This document shows, in pieces, positions 1 through 9,134 of a stretch of 21,379 nt of DNA (within the stretch, counting starts at the first letter, position 1; every line of letters starts with the position of its first letter). The notes under the pieces were generated by a model, which worked only from the letters and a program-made list of their open reading frames with translations, had not been told where the DNA came from and ran no database searches. The translations under genes were made by a program, and so were the position numbers. The stretch is from QHXQ01 sp038322995 (lineage in GTDB: Bacteria; Acidobacteriota; Blastocatellia; Pyrinomonadales; Pyrinomonadaceae): assembly GCA_038322995.1 (NCBI GenBank), contig JBBQGM010000089.1, forward strand, positions 1-21,379. Reading direction: 5' to 3'.

Positions 1-9
1 TCTCCACCC

Positions 10-31
10 GGGCGTGCGCCCCGCGTTTTTT
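10..31 (+). terminator. Possible weak intrinsic terminator of an upstream gene
   Basis: A short GC-rich inverted repeat (GGGC at 10-13 with GCCC at 18-21) is followed by CGCG and six T's at 26-31. This has the shape of an intrinsic terminator for a gene lying left of the window. The stem is only 4-5 bp, so chance is a real alternative. Confidence 0.25.
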
Positions 32-86
32 GTGTGGGGCCTTTGTTTTTCACCCTCTCGCCGCGCGCCACCCACGACTAAAATAT

Positions 87-2399
87 ATGCAGGTAGTTAG
101 ACGCAGACGAGATGTGGTGCTGATTGGCGTGCGGGCGCGTGCGCCGCAGGTGGCGCGTGTGCTGGCGCTGCTCGTGCTGGCGGCGGGCCTCATCTACGTC
201 GGCATAACTTACAACAAGGCGCGCAAGGTGAAGCAATTCATCATGCACGGTGGGCCGACGGAGTTGTCCACGCGCGTCACGAGCCGGATTGAAAACTTCG
301 AGCAGCATGTGACCGAGGGTGCGCGGCAGACGATGTTGCTGCGCGCGGCGCTTTATGTGACTTATGACGACGGGCATCACGAGTTGCAGGACGTCCATCT
401 CGAATACTATGCGAAGGCTGGCGGCACGGACATCGTGAACGCTAAACAAGCGTTCTACTTCTCGGAAACCGAAGGGGCGAAGTTTATCGGCCAGGTGCGG
501 ATCGAGACGCGCGATCATTTGAAAGTAGAGACGGAGCGGCTCGCTTACGATGTGAAGAACGAGCAAGCGATCATCGATGTCCCGTTGACCTTTGCGCGCG
601 AGAATGTGACGGGGCGGGCCGACAAAGCGGAAGTGGCGGCGAAGGACAAGAAACTCGATTTGCACGGCAACGTAGAGATCACGGTGCAGCCCGAGGTGAA
701 AGACGCAACGGCGAAGTCCGGCCCACGCGGCCGGCCGGTCACGATCCGCGCCGCCAACGCACACTTCGATCAGGCGCAGCACCAACTCCTGTTCTCCGGT
801 GGCGCGACCGCCGAACAAGCACGCGACATCATGAGCGGCGAGACGCTCACCGGCTGGCTGACCGAACAGAAAAAGTTGAATCGCATACAGGCGCAGGACA
901 ATGCCTATCTGCGCACGATGGACGAGGGCCGCGCCGCCGAAGTGCATGCCGCCGAGATGAATTTCTACTTCGACGCGGAGCAGCGTTTGCAAAACGCGAC
1001 GGCCGTGACGAACGTGCAGGCGCACACGCTCGATGCCGACGCCGAAGTACAATTGAGTGCGCCGACCGATGCGCAACTCACCTTCGTCGTGCAGGCCGAC
1101 CGTAGCGTCCTGAAAGAAATGCGCGCCGAAGGGCGACCCGTCATCACGATGGCCGCGCCGAAATCAAAGGCAGGCGATCCGCGCGCCGCGAGTAAGCGTT
1201 TGACCGCCGACAACGTGCGCCTGTACTGGCGCGCGGCGGGGCGCGATCTCGAACGGGCTGAAGCAATCGGCAATGCAGAGTTGATTATCGATCCCGTGCA
1301 ACCATCACCCAAAGCGGAACACAAGACGCTCACGGCCACGCGCTTCGACTGCGAGTTTTACGAAACCGACAATCTCGCCAAAGCGTTCACCGCCACGGGC
1401 AACGCGAAGGCCGTCTTCACGCCGACGCAGCCGGCGGAGAATCGGGGCGTGCGGACGATGACGGCGCAGAAGATAATCGCCGCGTTCGTGCGCGAGACGC
1501 AGGACGCGGAGCGCGTGGACGCGCAGGGTGGCGCGCAGTTCAATGAGGGCGACCGCAACGGGCAAGCCGAGACCGCGAGCTACACGGCCGGCGACGCGAT
1601 GGTGCGGTTGCGCGGCGGCGAGCCGGTCGCATGGGACGCGCGGGCGCGCATCAAAGGGGCCGAGATCGATTCCGACACGCGCAACAAAATCTCTTACGCG
1701 CGCGGCAAGACGCAGACGACTTATTACAGTCAGGAACAGACGGGCGGCGCGTTGCCGTTCGCAAAGGTCAAAAGCCCGGTCTTCATCGTCGCCGCGAGCG
1801 CGGAGTTTCAGCACGACACGGGGGTCGGCATCTACACGGGCGACGCCCGCGCGTGGCAGGATGACAACTTCGTGCGCGGGGACAAACTGACGCTCAGGCG
1901 CGAGCAGCAACGCATGGAGGCGGACGGCAACGTGCAGAGCGCGCTCTATCAGGCGCGGCGTAAAGATGCGACGGGCACGCCCGCTGTCGTGCCCGTCTTC
2001 GCCACCGCGCAACGCATGTTCTATTCGGCCACGGATCGCCTCGTGCATTATGAAGTGAACACGGACATTAAACAGGGCACCGAGCGCATCACGTGCGACA
2101 CGGCCGACGTATTCTTGCAGAAGACAATCAACGAGATCGATCATACCGTCGCCCAACGCAACGTCGTGCTGACGCAACCGGGCAAGCGCGGCACAGGCGA
2201 CTGGGCACAGTACACGGCGGCCGACGAGACCGTCACGCTCAAGGGCAATCCGGCGCGGGTCGAGGACTCGGAGCAAGGCGACTCGCAAGGGCCGCGCATG
2301 ACCGTATACCTGCGCGAGAACCGCGTCGTGACGGACAGCCCCGGCGGGCCGCAGGCCACGGGCCGCGTGCATACGACGCATAAGATCAAAAATCAGTGA
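87..2399 (+). CDS. lptC: LptC-like LPS-export protein with long LptA/OstA-like repeat region
   Basis: This is probably the inner-membrane-anchored periplasmic component of the Lpt LPS-export bridge. One N-terminal membrane segment lies at about residues 22-42, after an arginine-rich cytoplasmic tail. An LptC-like domain follows at about residues 60-205, with the pattern of a lipid-bridge beta-jellyroll (lines such as VETERLAYD and GRADKAEV). The rest, about 560 residues, repeats OstA/LptA-like units, recognisable from recurring A-x-x-A/F-x-G-x-A and L-x-G-N-x-x-V phrases. The protein is about 770 residues, whereas ordinary LptC is about 190, and no separate lptA is seen here. lptB starts 43 nt downstream, which supports the role. 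I chose ATG 87. The frame stays open to a TTG at 30, but that extension adds only a poorly convincing leader. Neither start has a clear Shine-Dalgarno. The LptC assignment is fairly sure, and the number of LptA-like repeats is not resolved by eye. Confidence 0.8.
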   Translation: MQVVRRRRDVVLIGVRARAPQVARVLALLVLAAGLIYVGITYNKARKVKQFIMHGGPTELSTRVTSRIENFEQHVTEGARQTMLLRAALYVTYDDGHHELQDVHLEYYAKAGGTDIVNAKQAFYFSETEGAKFIGQVRIETRDHLKVETERLAYDVKNEQAIIDVPLTFARENVTGRADKAEVAAKDKKLDLHGNVEITVQPEVKDATAKSGPRGRPVTIRAANAHFDQAQHQLLFSGGATAEQARDIMSGETLTGWLTEQKKLNRIQAQDNAYLRTMDEGRAAEVHAAEMNFYFDAEQRLQNATAVTNVQAHTLDADAEVQLSAPTDAQLTFVVQADRSVLKEMRAEGRPVITMAAPKSKAGDPRAASKRLTADNVRLYWRAAGRDLERAEAIGNAELIIDPVQPSPKAEHKTLTATRFDCEFYETDNLAKAFTATGNAKAVFTPTQPAENRGVRTMTAQKIIAAFVRETQDAERVDAQGGAQFNEGDRNGQAETASYTAGDAMVRLRGGEPVAWDARARIKGAEIDSDTRNKISYARGKTQTTYYSQEQTGGALPFAKVKSPVFIVAASAEFQHDTGVGIYTGDARAWQDDNFVRGDKLTLRREQQRMEADGNVQSALYQARRKDATGTPAVVPVFATAQRMFYSATDRLVHYEVNTDIKQGTERITCDTADVFLQKTINEIDHTVAQRNVVLTQPGKRGTGDWAQYTAADETVTLKGNPARVEDSEQGDSQGPRMTVYLRENRVVTDSPGGPQATGRVHTTHKIKNQ

Positions 2400-2442
2400 G
2401 CGTGTTTGCCGGAGCGCCGCTGATAGCTTTTAACTGATCAAC

Positions 2443-3258
2443 GTGAGTACCGACGTACAAGTTACTGAACTGCTCGAAGCTGCGCGCCACGAGACGCAGG
2501 TGGAGGCGGATGGGCGCGCCATGTCGCCGCCGTCAAAGACTGCGTTCGTGGCTATCGATCTGGTGAAGTCTTACGGCCGGCGGCGCGTGGTTGATGGCGT
2601 GAGCCTGCATGTGGAACAGGGCGAGGTGGTCGGCCTGCTCGGCGCGAACGGGGCGGGCAAGACGACGACCTTCTATATGATGGTGGGGTTGGAGCGGTCG
2701 GAGGGCGGGCGGGTCTTGTTGGGCGAGCGCGACATCACAAAATTGCCGATGTATCTGCGCGCCCGGCTCGGCGTCGGTTATCTGCCGCAAGAACCGTCGG
2801 TCTTTCGCAAGATGACGGTCGCGGAGAATATCCTCGCGGTGCTGGAGACGATGCCGCTCCGGCGGCGTGAACGCTTCAAGCGCGTGGAAGAACTGCTGCA
2901 AGAGTTTGGCATCGCGCAGGTGCGCAATACGCGCGGCGATAGGTTATCCGGCGGCGAGCGGCGGCGCACCGAGATCGCGCGGGCGCTGGCCACCGAACCG
3001 CAGTTTATCTTGCTCGACGAGCCGTTCGCCGGGATCGATCCGCTCGCCGTGGACGACATCCAGAAGATGATTCTCTACTTGCGCGGGCGCGGCATCGGCA
3101 TCCTGATCACGGATCACAATGTGCGCGAAACGTTGGGTGTCACCGACCGCGCCTACATCATGGCCGACGGGCGCATCTTCCGTTCAGGGCCGCCGCAAGC
3201 ATTGACGGAAGACACGGAAGTGCGTCGCCTCTACCTCGGCGAAAAGTTCCGATTGTGA
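2443..3258 (+). CDS. lptB: LptB, LPS-export ABC transporter ATPase
   Basis: This is the cytoplasmic ATPase that powers extraction of LPS by LptFG and delivery to LptC. All ABC motifs are present: Walker A GANGAGKT at residues 67-74, Q-loop Q116 in LPQEPS, signature LSGGE at 168-172, Walker B ILLDEP at 189-194, and switch histidine H225 in TDHNVRE. The Q-loop and H-loop wording is characteristic of LptB rather than of generic ABC ATPases. The call uses a GTG start at 2443, which leaves a 26-residue N-terminal extension before the conserved domain. ATG 2521 (Met27) would give the usual length of about 245 residues and is a serious alternative. The gene lies between lptC and rpoN, the order known from many Gram-negative bacteria. 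It ends 127 nt before rpoN. Confidence 0.95.
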   Translation: MSTDVQVTELLEAARHETQVEADGRAMSPPSKTAFVAIDLVKSYGRRRVVDGVSLHVEQGEVVGLLGANGAGKTTTFYMMVGLERSEGGRVLLGERDITKLPMYLRARLGVGYLPQEPSVFRKMTVAENILAVLETMPLRRRERFKRVEELLQEFGIAQVRNTRGDRLSGGERRRTEIARALATEPQFILLDEPFAGIDPLAVDDIQKMILYLRGRGIGILITDHNVRETLGVTDRAYIMADGRIFRSGPPQALTEDTEVRRLYLGEKFRL

Positions 3259-3277
3259 AGTATGGCGCAAAGTTCGC

Positions 3278-3306
3278 TGCACGCGCGCCGCCTGATCGGT
3301 TATAAT
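3278..3306 (+). promoter_or_regulatory. Weak candidate sigma-70 promoter before rpoN
   Basis: A perfect -10 hexamer TATAAT lies at 3301-3306 in the lptB-rpoN gap, about 80 nt before the rpoN start. The sequence 17 nt upstream (TGCACG at 3278) is a poor -35. If used, it would let rpoN be transcribed independently of the lpt genes. Confidence 0.3.
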
Positions 3307-3385
3307 CTCCCTGTCGCAAGGTTTGCGACGCAAGCCCTACAATCGGAGCCAGGAATTTTTGCGCAGGCTGATTTGATGTCAAGCT

Positions 3386-4960
3386 ATGTCCGTTAGACTC
3401 ACCACCAATCTTTCCCAACGGCTCGTGCTGACGCCGCAGTTGCGCCAGCGCATCGAGATGTTGCAGATGACGACGCTTGAGTTGGGCGCGCTCATTCAGC
3501 AGCAGATGTTGGAGAACCCTGTCCTCGAAGAAGTGCAATCACAGGAAGAGAAGCGCGAGCTCGAAGAGCACATTCTCGATCAACTCGCATCGGGCACAGG
3601 CGATCCCGACACGCTGGCACGGGAATTGAACGCCCCCGAGCTCAACGGCGCTGCCGCCAACGGCACGGGCGAGGCCGCGCTGCTTGATGCCGCACCGGCG
3701 AGCCTCGATGCGCCGGAGGCCGCGCCCGCGGGCGAAGAGGCGGAAGGCGGCGAGGCGGCCGACCACGACGCTTTTGACGAGATCGATTTCGGGCGCGAGT
3801 TTCAGGACTATCTCGATCCGGGTTACAAGACGCAGGAGTATGAATACCGCGACGACCAGCCGACCTTTGAACAGTTTCTGACGCGCCCCGAATCGTTGAC
3901 AGAGCATCTGACGTGGCAGTTGCACATGAACGACGTGCGCGCCGAATTGATCCCGGTCGCGGAAGCGGTCATCGGTAATCTCGACCCGGACGGGCGCATC
4001 AATGCGACCAACGAAGAGTTGGCGACCCTCGAAGGCTGGCCTGAGAGTTTGGTAGAAGAGGCGCGGCAACTGGTGCAGCGCCTCGATCCGACCGGTTGCG
4101 GGGCGCGCGATGTGCGCGAATGTCTGCTCGTGCAGTTGGAGGCGTGTGGCGTGCTTGACCGGTTGGCCACGCAGTTGATCCGCGAGCATCCGCTCGGCGA
4201 CTTGCAGCAGCATAAACTGCCGAACCTCTCGAAACAGTTAAACGTGCCGATTGAGACATTGCTCACCGAGCTTGAGTTGATCCGCACGCTCGATCCTTAT
4301 CCGGGCCGGCGCTACTCGTCCGACGAGGCGATCATGATCGTGCCCGAAATCTTCATCGAGAAGATCGACGATGAATACTTCATTTATTTCGCCGACGACG
4401 GCAGCCCGCGCCTGCGCTTGAACACCGGCTACCAGCAGATGCTCGGCCAACCCAACACGAGCAAAGAGACGCGCGACTTTATCAAAGAGAAACTGCGCTC
4501 GGCCGTCGATCTCTTGCGCAACATCGAACACCGGCGGCAGACGATCTATCGCGTCGTCGATTGCATCGTGAACCGGCAGCGCGAGTTTCTGGATAAGGGC
4601 GTGCAATATATTCGCCCGATGATGTTGAAGGATGTGGCGGAGGAGACCGGCATGCACCTCTCCACGATCTCGCGCGTCGTCAATCGCAAATACGCGCACA
4701 CGCCGCAGGGCGTGCTTGAGTTGCGCCGCTTCTTCACCGAGGGCATGACGAACGAGGACGGCGAAGAAGTTTCGACGCGCATCATCAAACTGCGGATCAA
4801 GAAAATGATCGAGGACGAGGACGGACATAACCCGATCACCGACGATCAGATCGTCAAGATTCTCATCACGGAAGGCATCAAGCTGTCGCGCCGCACGGTG
4901 GCGAAGTATCGCGACCAGATGTCGATTCCGGGTTCGCGCGAGCGCAAGGCGGTCGTTTGA
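3386..4960 (+). CDS. rpoN: RNA polymerase sigma-54 factor RpoN
   Basis: This is the alternative sigma factor that recognises -24/-12 promoters and needs an AAA+ enhancer-binding activator. The 524-residue protein has every expected part. Region I (residues 1-50) is glutamine- and leucine-rich, with L-x-x-R-L-V-L-T-P-Q-L. Region II (about 55-160) is acidic and poorly conserved. The core-binding domain follows. The helix-turn-helix lies at about residues 412-436 (EETGMHLSTISRVVNRKY). The near-invariant RpoN box SRRTVAKYRD is at residues 501-510. ATG 3386 places region I exactly at the N-terminus. A clear Shine-Dalgarno is not obvious. It is followed 134 nt later by hpf, the classical rpoN-hpf pairing. 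No matching activator gene and no convincing -24/-12 site were seen in the window. Confidence 0.97.
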   Translation: MSVRLTTNLSQRLVLTPQLRQRIEMLQMTTLELGALIQQQMLENPVLEEVQSQEEKRELEEHILDQLASGTGDPDTLARELNAPELNGAAANGTGEAALLDAAPASLDAPEAAPAGEEAEGGEAADHDAFDEIDFGREFQDYLDPGYKTQEYEYRDDQPTFEQFLTRPESLTEHLTWQLHMNDVRAELIPVAEAVIGNLDPDGRINATNEELATLEGWPESLVEEARQLVQRLDPTGCGARDVRECLLVQLEACGVLDRLATQLIREHPLGDLQQHKLPNLSKQLNVPIETLLTELELIRTLDPYPGRRYSSDEAIMIVPEIFIEKIDDEYFIYFADDGSPRLRLNTGYQQMLGQPNTSKETRDFIKEKLRSAVDLLRNIEHRRQTIYRVVDCIVNRQREFLDKGVQYIRPMMLKDVAEETGMHLSTISRVVNRKYAHTPQGVLELRRFFTEGMTNEDGEEVSTRIIKLRIKKMIEDEDGHNPITDDQIVKILITEGIKLSRRTVAKYRDQMSIPGSRERKAVV

Positions 4961-5094
4961 CCGCGCGCCCCGGCCGGAAAAGTTTTTAGCAGTTTCAGCA
5001 AGCAAGCAGGTTGGCCCAAGCAGGGCGGCGGCGGGCCGCTTTTGGCCGCGCAGCGTTTTGTTTGGGCCGACGCAGCACGGGAGGAGACTAACAA

Positions 5095-5628
5095 ATGGAG
5101 TTTGAGTATACGGGCCGGCACATGGATGTGACTCCCGCTCTCCGCAGTCACGTCGAAGATCATTTCAGCAAGATCGGGCACATCTTCAACGACTCGACCG
5201 CCCGCGCGCACATCATCATCGAAGTGGAGAAGAACCGGCAGATCGGTGAGGTCTTAGTTCACTGGCGCGAGCACACCTTGACCGCGCGCGACAGCAACGC
5301 CGACATGTATCAGGCTTTGACGCGCGCCATCGCCAAGATCGAAAAGCAGGCCATCAAACTCAAAAGTAAGATCATCGAGCGCAAACAGGGCGCGCAGGCT
5401 TTAGGCACGCTCGTGCCCGACGACGGCCAACAGGTGGAAGCGGCCGAACGCAGCCCGCGCATCATCAACGCGCGCCGCTATAACGTCAAACCGATGACAC
5501 CCGAAGAGGCCGCCCTGAGCCTATCTGCGGACAGCAACCAGTTCCTCGTTTTCCGCGACTCCGACACCAACCGCCTCGGCGTCCTCTACAAACGCAAAGA
5601 CGGCAACTATGGCCTGATCGAGCCGTAA
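5095..5628 (+). CDS. hpf: Long-form ribosome hibernation promoting factor (HPF)
   Basis: This protein binds the 30S decoding region in stationary phase and, in its long form, dimerises 70S ribosomes into inactive 100S particles. The 177-residue protein has the S30AE N-terminal fold (residues 1 to about 100, starting EYTGRHMDVTPALRSHVEDH). A short linker leads to the C-terminal dimerisation domain at about 118-176, with the family phrases MTPEEAALSL and FLVFRDSDTNRLGVLYKRKDG. The length and the C-terminal domain rule out short HPF/YfiA. The start is set by a strong GGGAGGAG at 5079-5086, eight nt before ATG 5095. It follows rpoN, its usual neighbour. The genes that often come next (hprK, rapZ or PTS genes) are absent, and a split tRNA begins 109 nt downstream. 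Confidence 0.95.
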   Translation: MEFEYTGRHMDVTPALRSHVEDHFSKIGHIFNDSTARAHIIIEVEKNRQIGEVLVHWREHTLTARDSNADMYQALTRAIAKIEKQAIKLKSKIIERKQGAQALGTLVPDDGQQVEAAERSPRIINARRYNVKPMTPEEAALSLSADSNQFLVFRDSDTNRLGVLYKRKDGNYGLIEP

Positions 5629-5696
5629 GCGCTTACGCCAAGTTGAATCCATATCTAGCAAGGCGGGTTGCAATAGGAGACACGCGCCCCACCTTC

Positions 5697-5726
5697 TTGC
5701 TTACCCTCCGACGCATTTGCCATAAT
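5697..5726 (+). promoter_or_regulatory. Probable tRNA promoter
   Basis: TTGCTT (5697-5702) and CATAAT (5721-5726) are separated by 18 nt. A 10-nt GC-rich discriminator (GCGCGCACGC) leads directly to the first base of the tRNA at 5737. The GC-rich discriminator is typical of stringently controlled stable-RNA promoters. It shows that the interrupted tRNA still has its own promoter. Confidence 0.6.
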
Positions 5727-5846
5727 GCGCGCACGCGGGCCTGTAGCTCAACGGATAGAGCGACGCCATACTCTACAAATTTGCTCATCAAATATTCTAT
5801 TCTTAATAGCATTAGGTACTGTGGTTTGATGAAATTAATTAGGTAA

Positions 5847-5919
5847 TGAGCCTGGGAGGACTCGAACCTCCAACCCCAATCTTAGGAGGATTGTGCTCTA
5901 TCCTTTGAGCTACAGGCCC
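5847..5919 (-). tRNA. tRNA-Arg (anticodon CCU)
   Basis: Read on the minus strand, this 73-nt cloverleaf is complete: acceptor GGGCCTG/CAGGCTC, D-arm GCTC/GAGC, anticodon stem CAATC/GATTG around loop CTCCTAA, variable GGGTT, T-arm GGAGG-TTCGAGT-CCTCC, discriminator A. The anticodon CCU reads AGG. CCA is not encoded. It lies wholly inside the insert that splits the neighbouring tRNA-Arg, in the opposite orientation. Its first 25 nt match that gene's 5' half with one mismatch. It appears intact and has its own plausible promoter, so it is probably functional. Confidence 0.93.
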
Positions 5920-5929
5920 ATTAAATATG

Positions 5930-5959
5930 ATTATTACAAATAGTAAGGAACTGTAGCAA
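5930..5959 (-). promoter_or_regulatory. Candidate promoter of tRNA-Arg(CCU)
   Basis: On the minus strand TTGCTA (5959-5954) and AATAAT (5935-5930) are 18 nt apart, and the tRNA starts 11 nt downstream of the -10. The -10 matches the consensus at 5 of 6 positions and the -35 at 4 of 6. The position is right for stable-RNA transcription, but the AT-rich setting makes chance matches easier. Confidence 0.45.
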
Positions 5960-5989
5960 GAACAGCGAGTTTAATAGCGCTGCTTAGCT
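5955..5989 (+). other. Stem-loop in the AT-rich insert
   Basis: CAGCG (5963-5967) pairs with CGCTG (5978-5982). The stem continues as AAG/CTT and AGC/GCT with an AA bulge and a single A bulge, about 11 bp in all. An alternative pairing, GCGAG with CTCGC, overlaps it. It could be part of a structured RNA such as an intron domain, or simply regulatory. No family was recognised. Confidence 0.35.
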
Positions 5990-6106
5990 CGCCTGACGGT
6001 ATGAGGAATTTCAGTTATCTATAATGATTAAGCCTGATTAAGATGAGCAAATGCGTATGTTGGAAATGTCAGATGTTTATAGATACAGACCTGTGGAGAA
6101 AAAGCG

Positions 6107-6562
6107 ATGAAGGAAGCAACTTATGATAGAGGCAATATTAGCGAGGGGGTTGTTATGGCTGCCTACCTGAAGGCTGGTTTTATCATCTCCATTCCCTTCG
6201 GCACAGGTGCTCCCTATGACTTGATCGTTGACATCGGTTCTCGCCTTTGGAAAATCCAGGTCAAGACAGGCTGGCTCCGTAAAGGTTGCATAATCTATAG
6301 AGCTAAACGCCGGATGAGGGAAGCAAATCCTTATGCCACGCGGCCCTACACGGAATTAGAAGTAGATTTCTTTGCCATTTATTATCCACCGATTGGCGCA
6401 ATCTACGTCGTCCCATTCAAAATATGTGATGGGGATGGATGCCTTAGACTTGACCCTGTGCATAATGGGCAGCAGGAATTAATCAGATGGGCAAAAGATT
6501 TTACATGGGAGAAACATGTCGAAGCACTAGCACGCCCTATGCAGCACCTAGCTTTAGCGTGA
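6107..6562 (+). CDS. PD-(D/E)XK homing endonuclease, I-Ssp6803I-like
   Basis: This is a 151-residue protein of the group-I-intron-associated PD-(D/E)XK family (Pfam PDDEXK_5 type). The catalytic pattern is visible: E13 in ISEGVV, D38 in YDLIVD, then Q51-x-K53 in IQVK. From memory, I-Ssp6803I (150 residues, from a cyanobacterial initiator-tRNA group I intron) uses E11, D36, Q49 and K51, so every spacing is preserved with an offset of two. The later phrases VDFFAIYYP and YVVPFK also fit the family. ATG 6107 has GGAG at 6095-6098, eight nt upstream. Five of its 11 arginine codons are AGA or AGG, unlike the GC-rich neighbours, which supports a foreign origin. It probably cleaves an uninterrupted tRNA-Arg anticodon arm. 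The family call is strong, but the target is inferred from position. Confidence 0.8.
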   Translation: MKEATYDRGNISEGVVMAAYLKAGFIISIPFGTGAPYDLIVDIGSRLWKIQVKTGWLRKGCIIYRAKRRMREANPYATRPYTELEVDFFAIYYPPIGAIYVVPFKICDGDGCLRLDPVHNGQQELIRWAKDFTWEKHVEALARPMQHLALA

Positions 6563-6768
6563 ATATGCTAGCGACTTCTGCCCGCAAATGTCTTTCGGCT
6601 TCAAGGCCGCTAAGGCGTAGGTTGCAAGTTCGATTCTTGCCAGGCTCATCTATTACATTTCGCACCGTGCCGTTCCCGCTTTGGCCGCCTTTGCGCTAAA
6701 CTCTGCCTCGTCACGCCCGTAGTAGCGTAGTATCCACTAAAATCTTGGCAGTTGTTTGGAGGCTTTAT

Positions 6769-9045
<2,277 letters not shown>

Positions 9046-9073
9046 AGTTGCCGGCGCGCATGACGGCACATGG

Positions 9074-9120
9074 AACTTAAAGGCGGGCGTATGCAACCAA
9101 CATACGCCCGCCTTTAAGTT
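9074..9120. terminator. Bidirectional hairpin terminator between convergent genes
   Basis: A perfect 20-bp inverted repeat (9074-9093 with 9101-9120) has a 7-nt loop. The base of the stem is AACTTAAAGG/CCTTTAAGTT, and a GC-rich upper stem follows. It lies 28 nt after the + strand peptidase and 14 nt after the - strand NuiA gene, so it can serve both. The stem base resembles that of the hairpin at 20826-20895. Confidence 0.8.
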
Positions 9121-9134
9121 TGCTTGTCGCGCGC

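Larger units (their letters stand above)
5768..6613 (+). mobile_element. AT-rich insert in tRNA-Arg with homing-endonuclease gene
   Basis: This stretch separates the two tRNA halves. Its first 60 nt (5761-5820) hold only 20 G or C, and it is clearly poorer in GC than the flanking genes. It contains, in order, 80 nt of AT-rich sequence, an inverted complete tRNA-Arg(CCU), about 190 nt of AT-rich sequence with a stem-loop, an I-Ssp6803I-like endonuclease gene, and a 3' tail with a CGGC/GCCG hairpin at 6596-6609. There is no integrase or transposase and no obvious target duplication. The best models are a degenerate or unrecognised group I intron, or an endonuclease-driven insertion. The group I hallmarks (P7 GACUA/UAGUC pairing, U at the 5' site with G at the 3' end giving a 7-nt loop) were not found. 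Confidence 0.65.
5737..6648 (+). pseudogene. tRNA-Arg gene split in the anticodon loop by an 839-nt insert
   Basis: The 5' half (5737-5767) gives acceptor GGGCCTG, TA, D-stem GCTC/GAGC with an 8-nt loop, G26 and anticodon-stem strand ACGCC. The 3' half (6614-6648) gives GGCGT, variable loop AGGTT, T-arm GCAAG-TTCGATT-CTTGC, acceptor CAGGCTC and discriminator A. All four stems pair (one G-T in the acceptor), and the two halves plus a 7-nt loop sum to a normal 73-nt tRNA. The body is nearly identical to the tRNA-Arg(CCU) encoded inside the insert. The 3' side ends CTAA before the stem, as expected for Arg(UCU), but the 5' side reads AT instead of CTT. Any direct rejoining to a 7-nt loop gives ACU or GCU (serine anticodons). 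So the gene is either dead or needs a splice I cannot define. CCA is not encoded. Confidence 0.8.

Noticed and set aside
78..1076. Open frame of 332 codons on - opposite lptC
   Set aside because: Arginine- and histidine-rich with no domain, mirroring the GC-rich + strand gene.
3616..3632. TGGCACGGGAATTGAA resembling a -24/-12 promoter
   Set aside because: It lies inside rpoN coding sequence and lacks the -12 GC.
4981..5094. Possible structured RNA in the rpoN-hpf gap (AAGCAAGCAGG, GGCC repeats)
   Set aside because: Only short, imperfect pairings were found, so no feature can be supported.
5643..5846. Small open frame on + over the 5' tRNA half
   Set aside because: It overlaps the tRNA promoter, the tRNA half and the AT-rich insert, and its peptide has no coding features.
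6546..6576. CTAGC/GCTAG hairpin resembling a tRNA D-arm near the end of the endonuclease gene
   Set aside because: The loop is 14 nt and no acceptor stem precedes it, so it is not a second 5' tRNA half.
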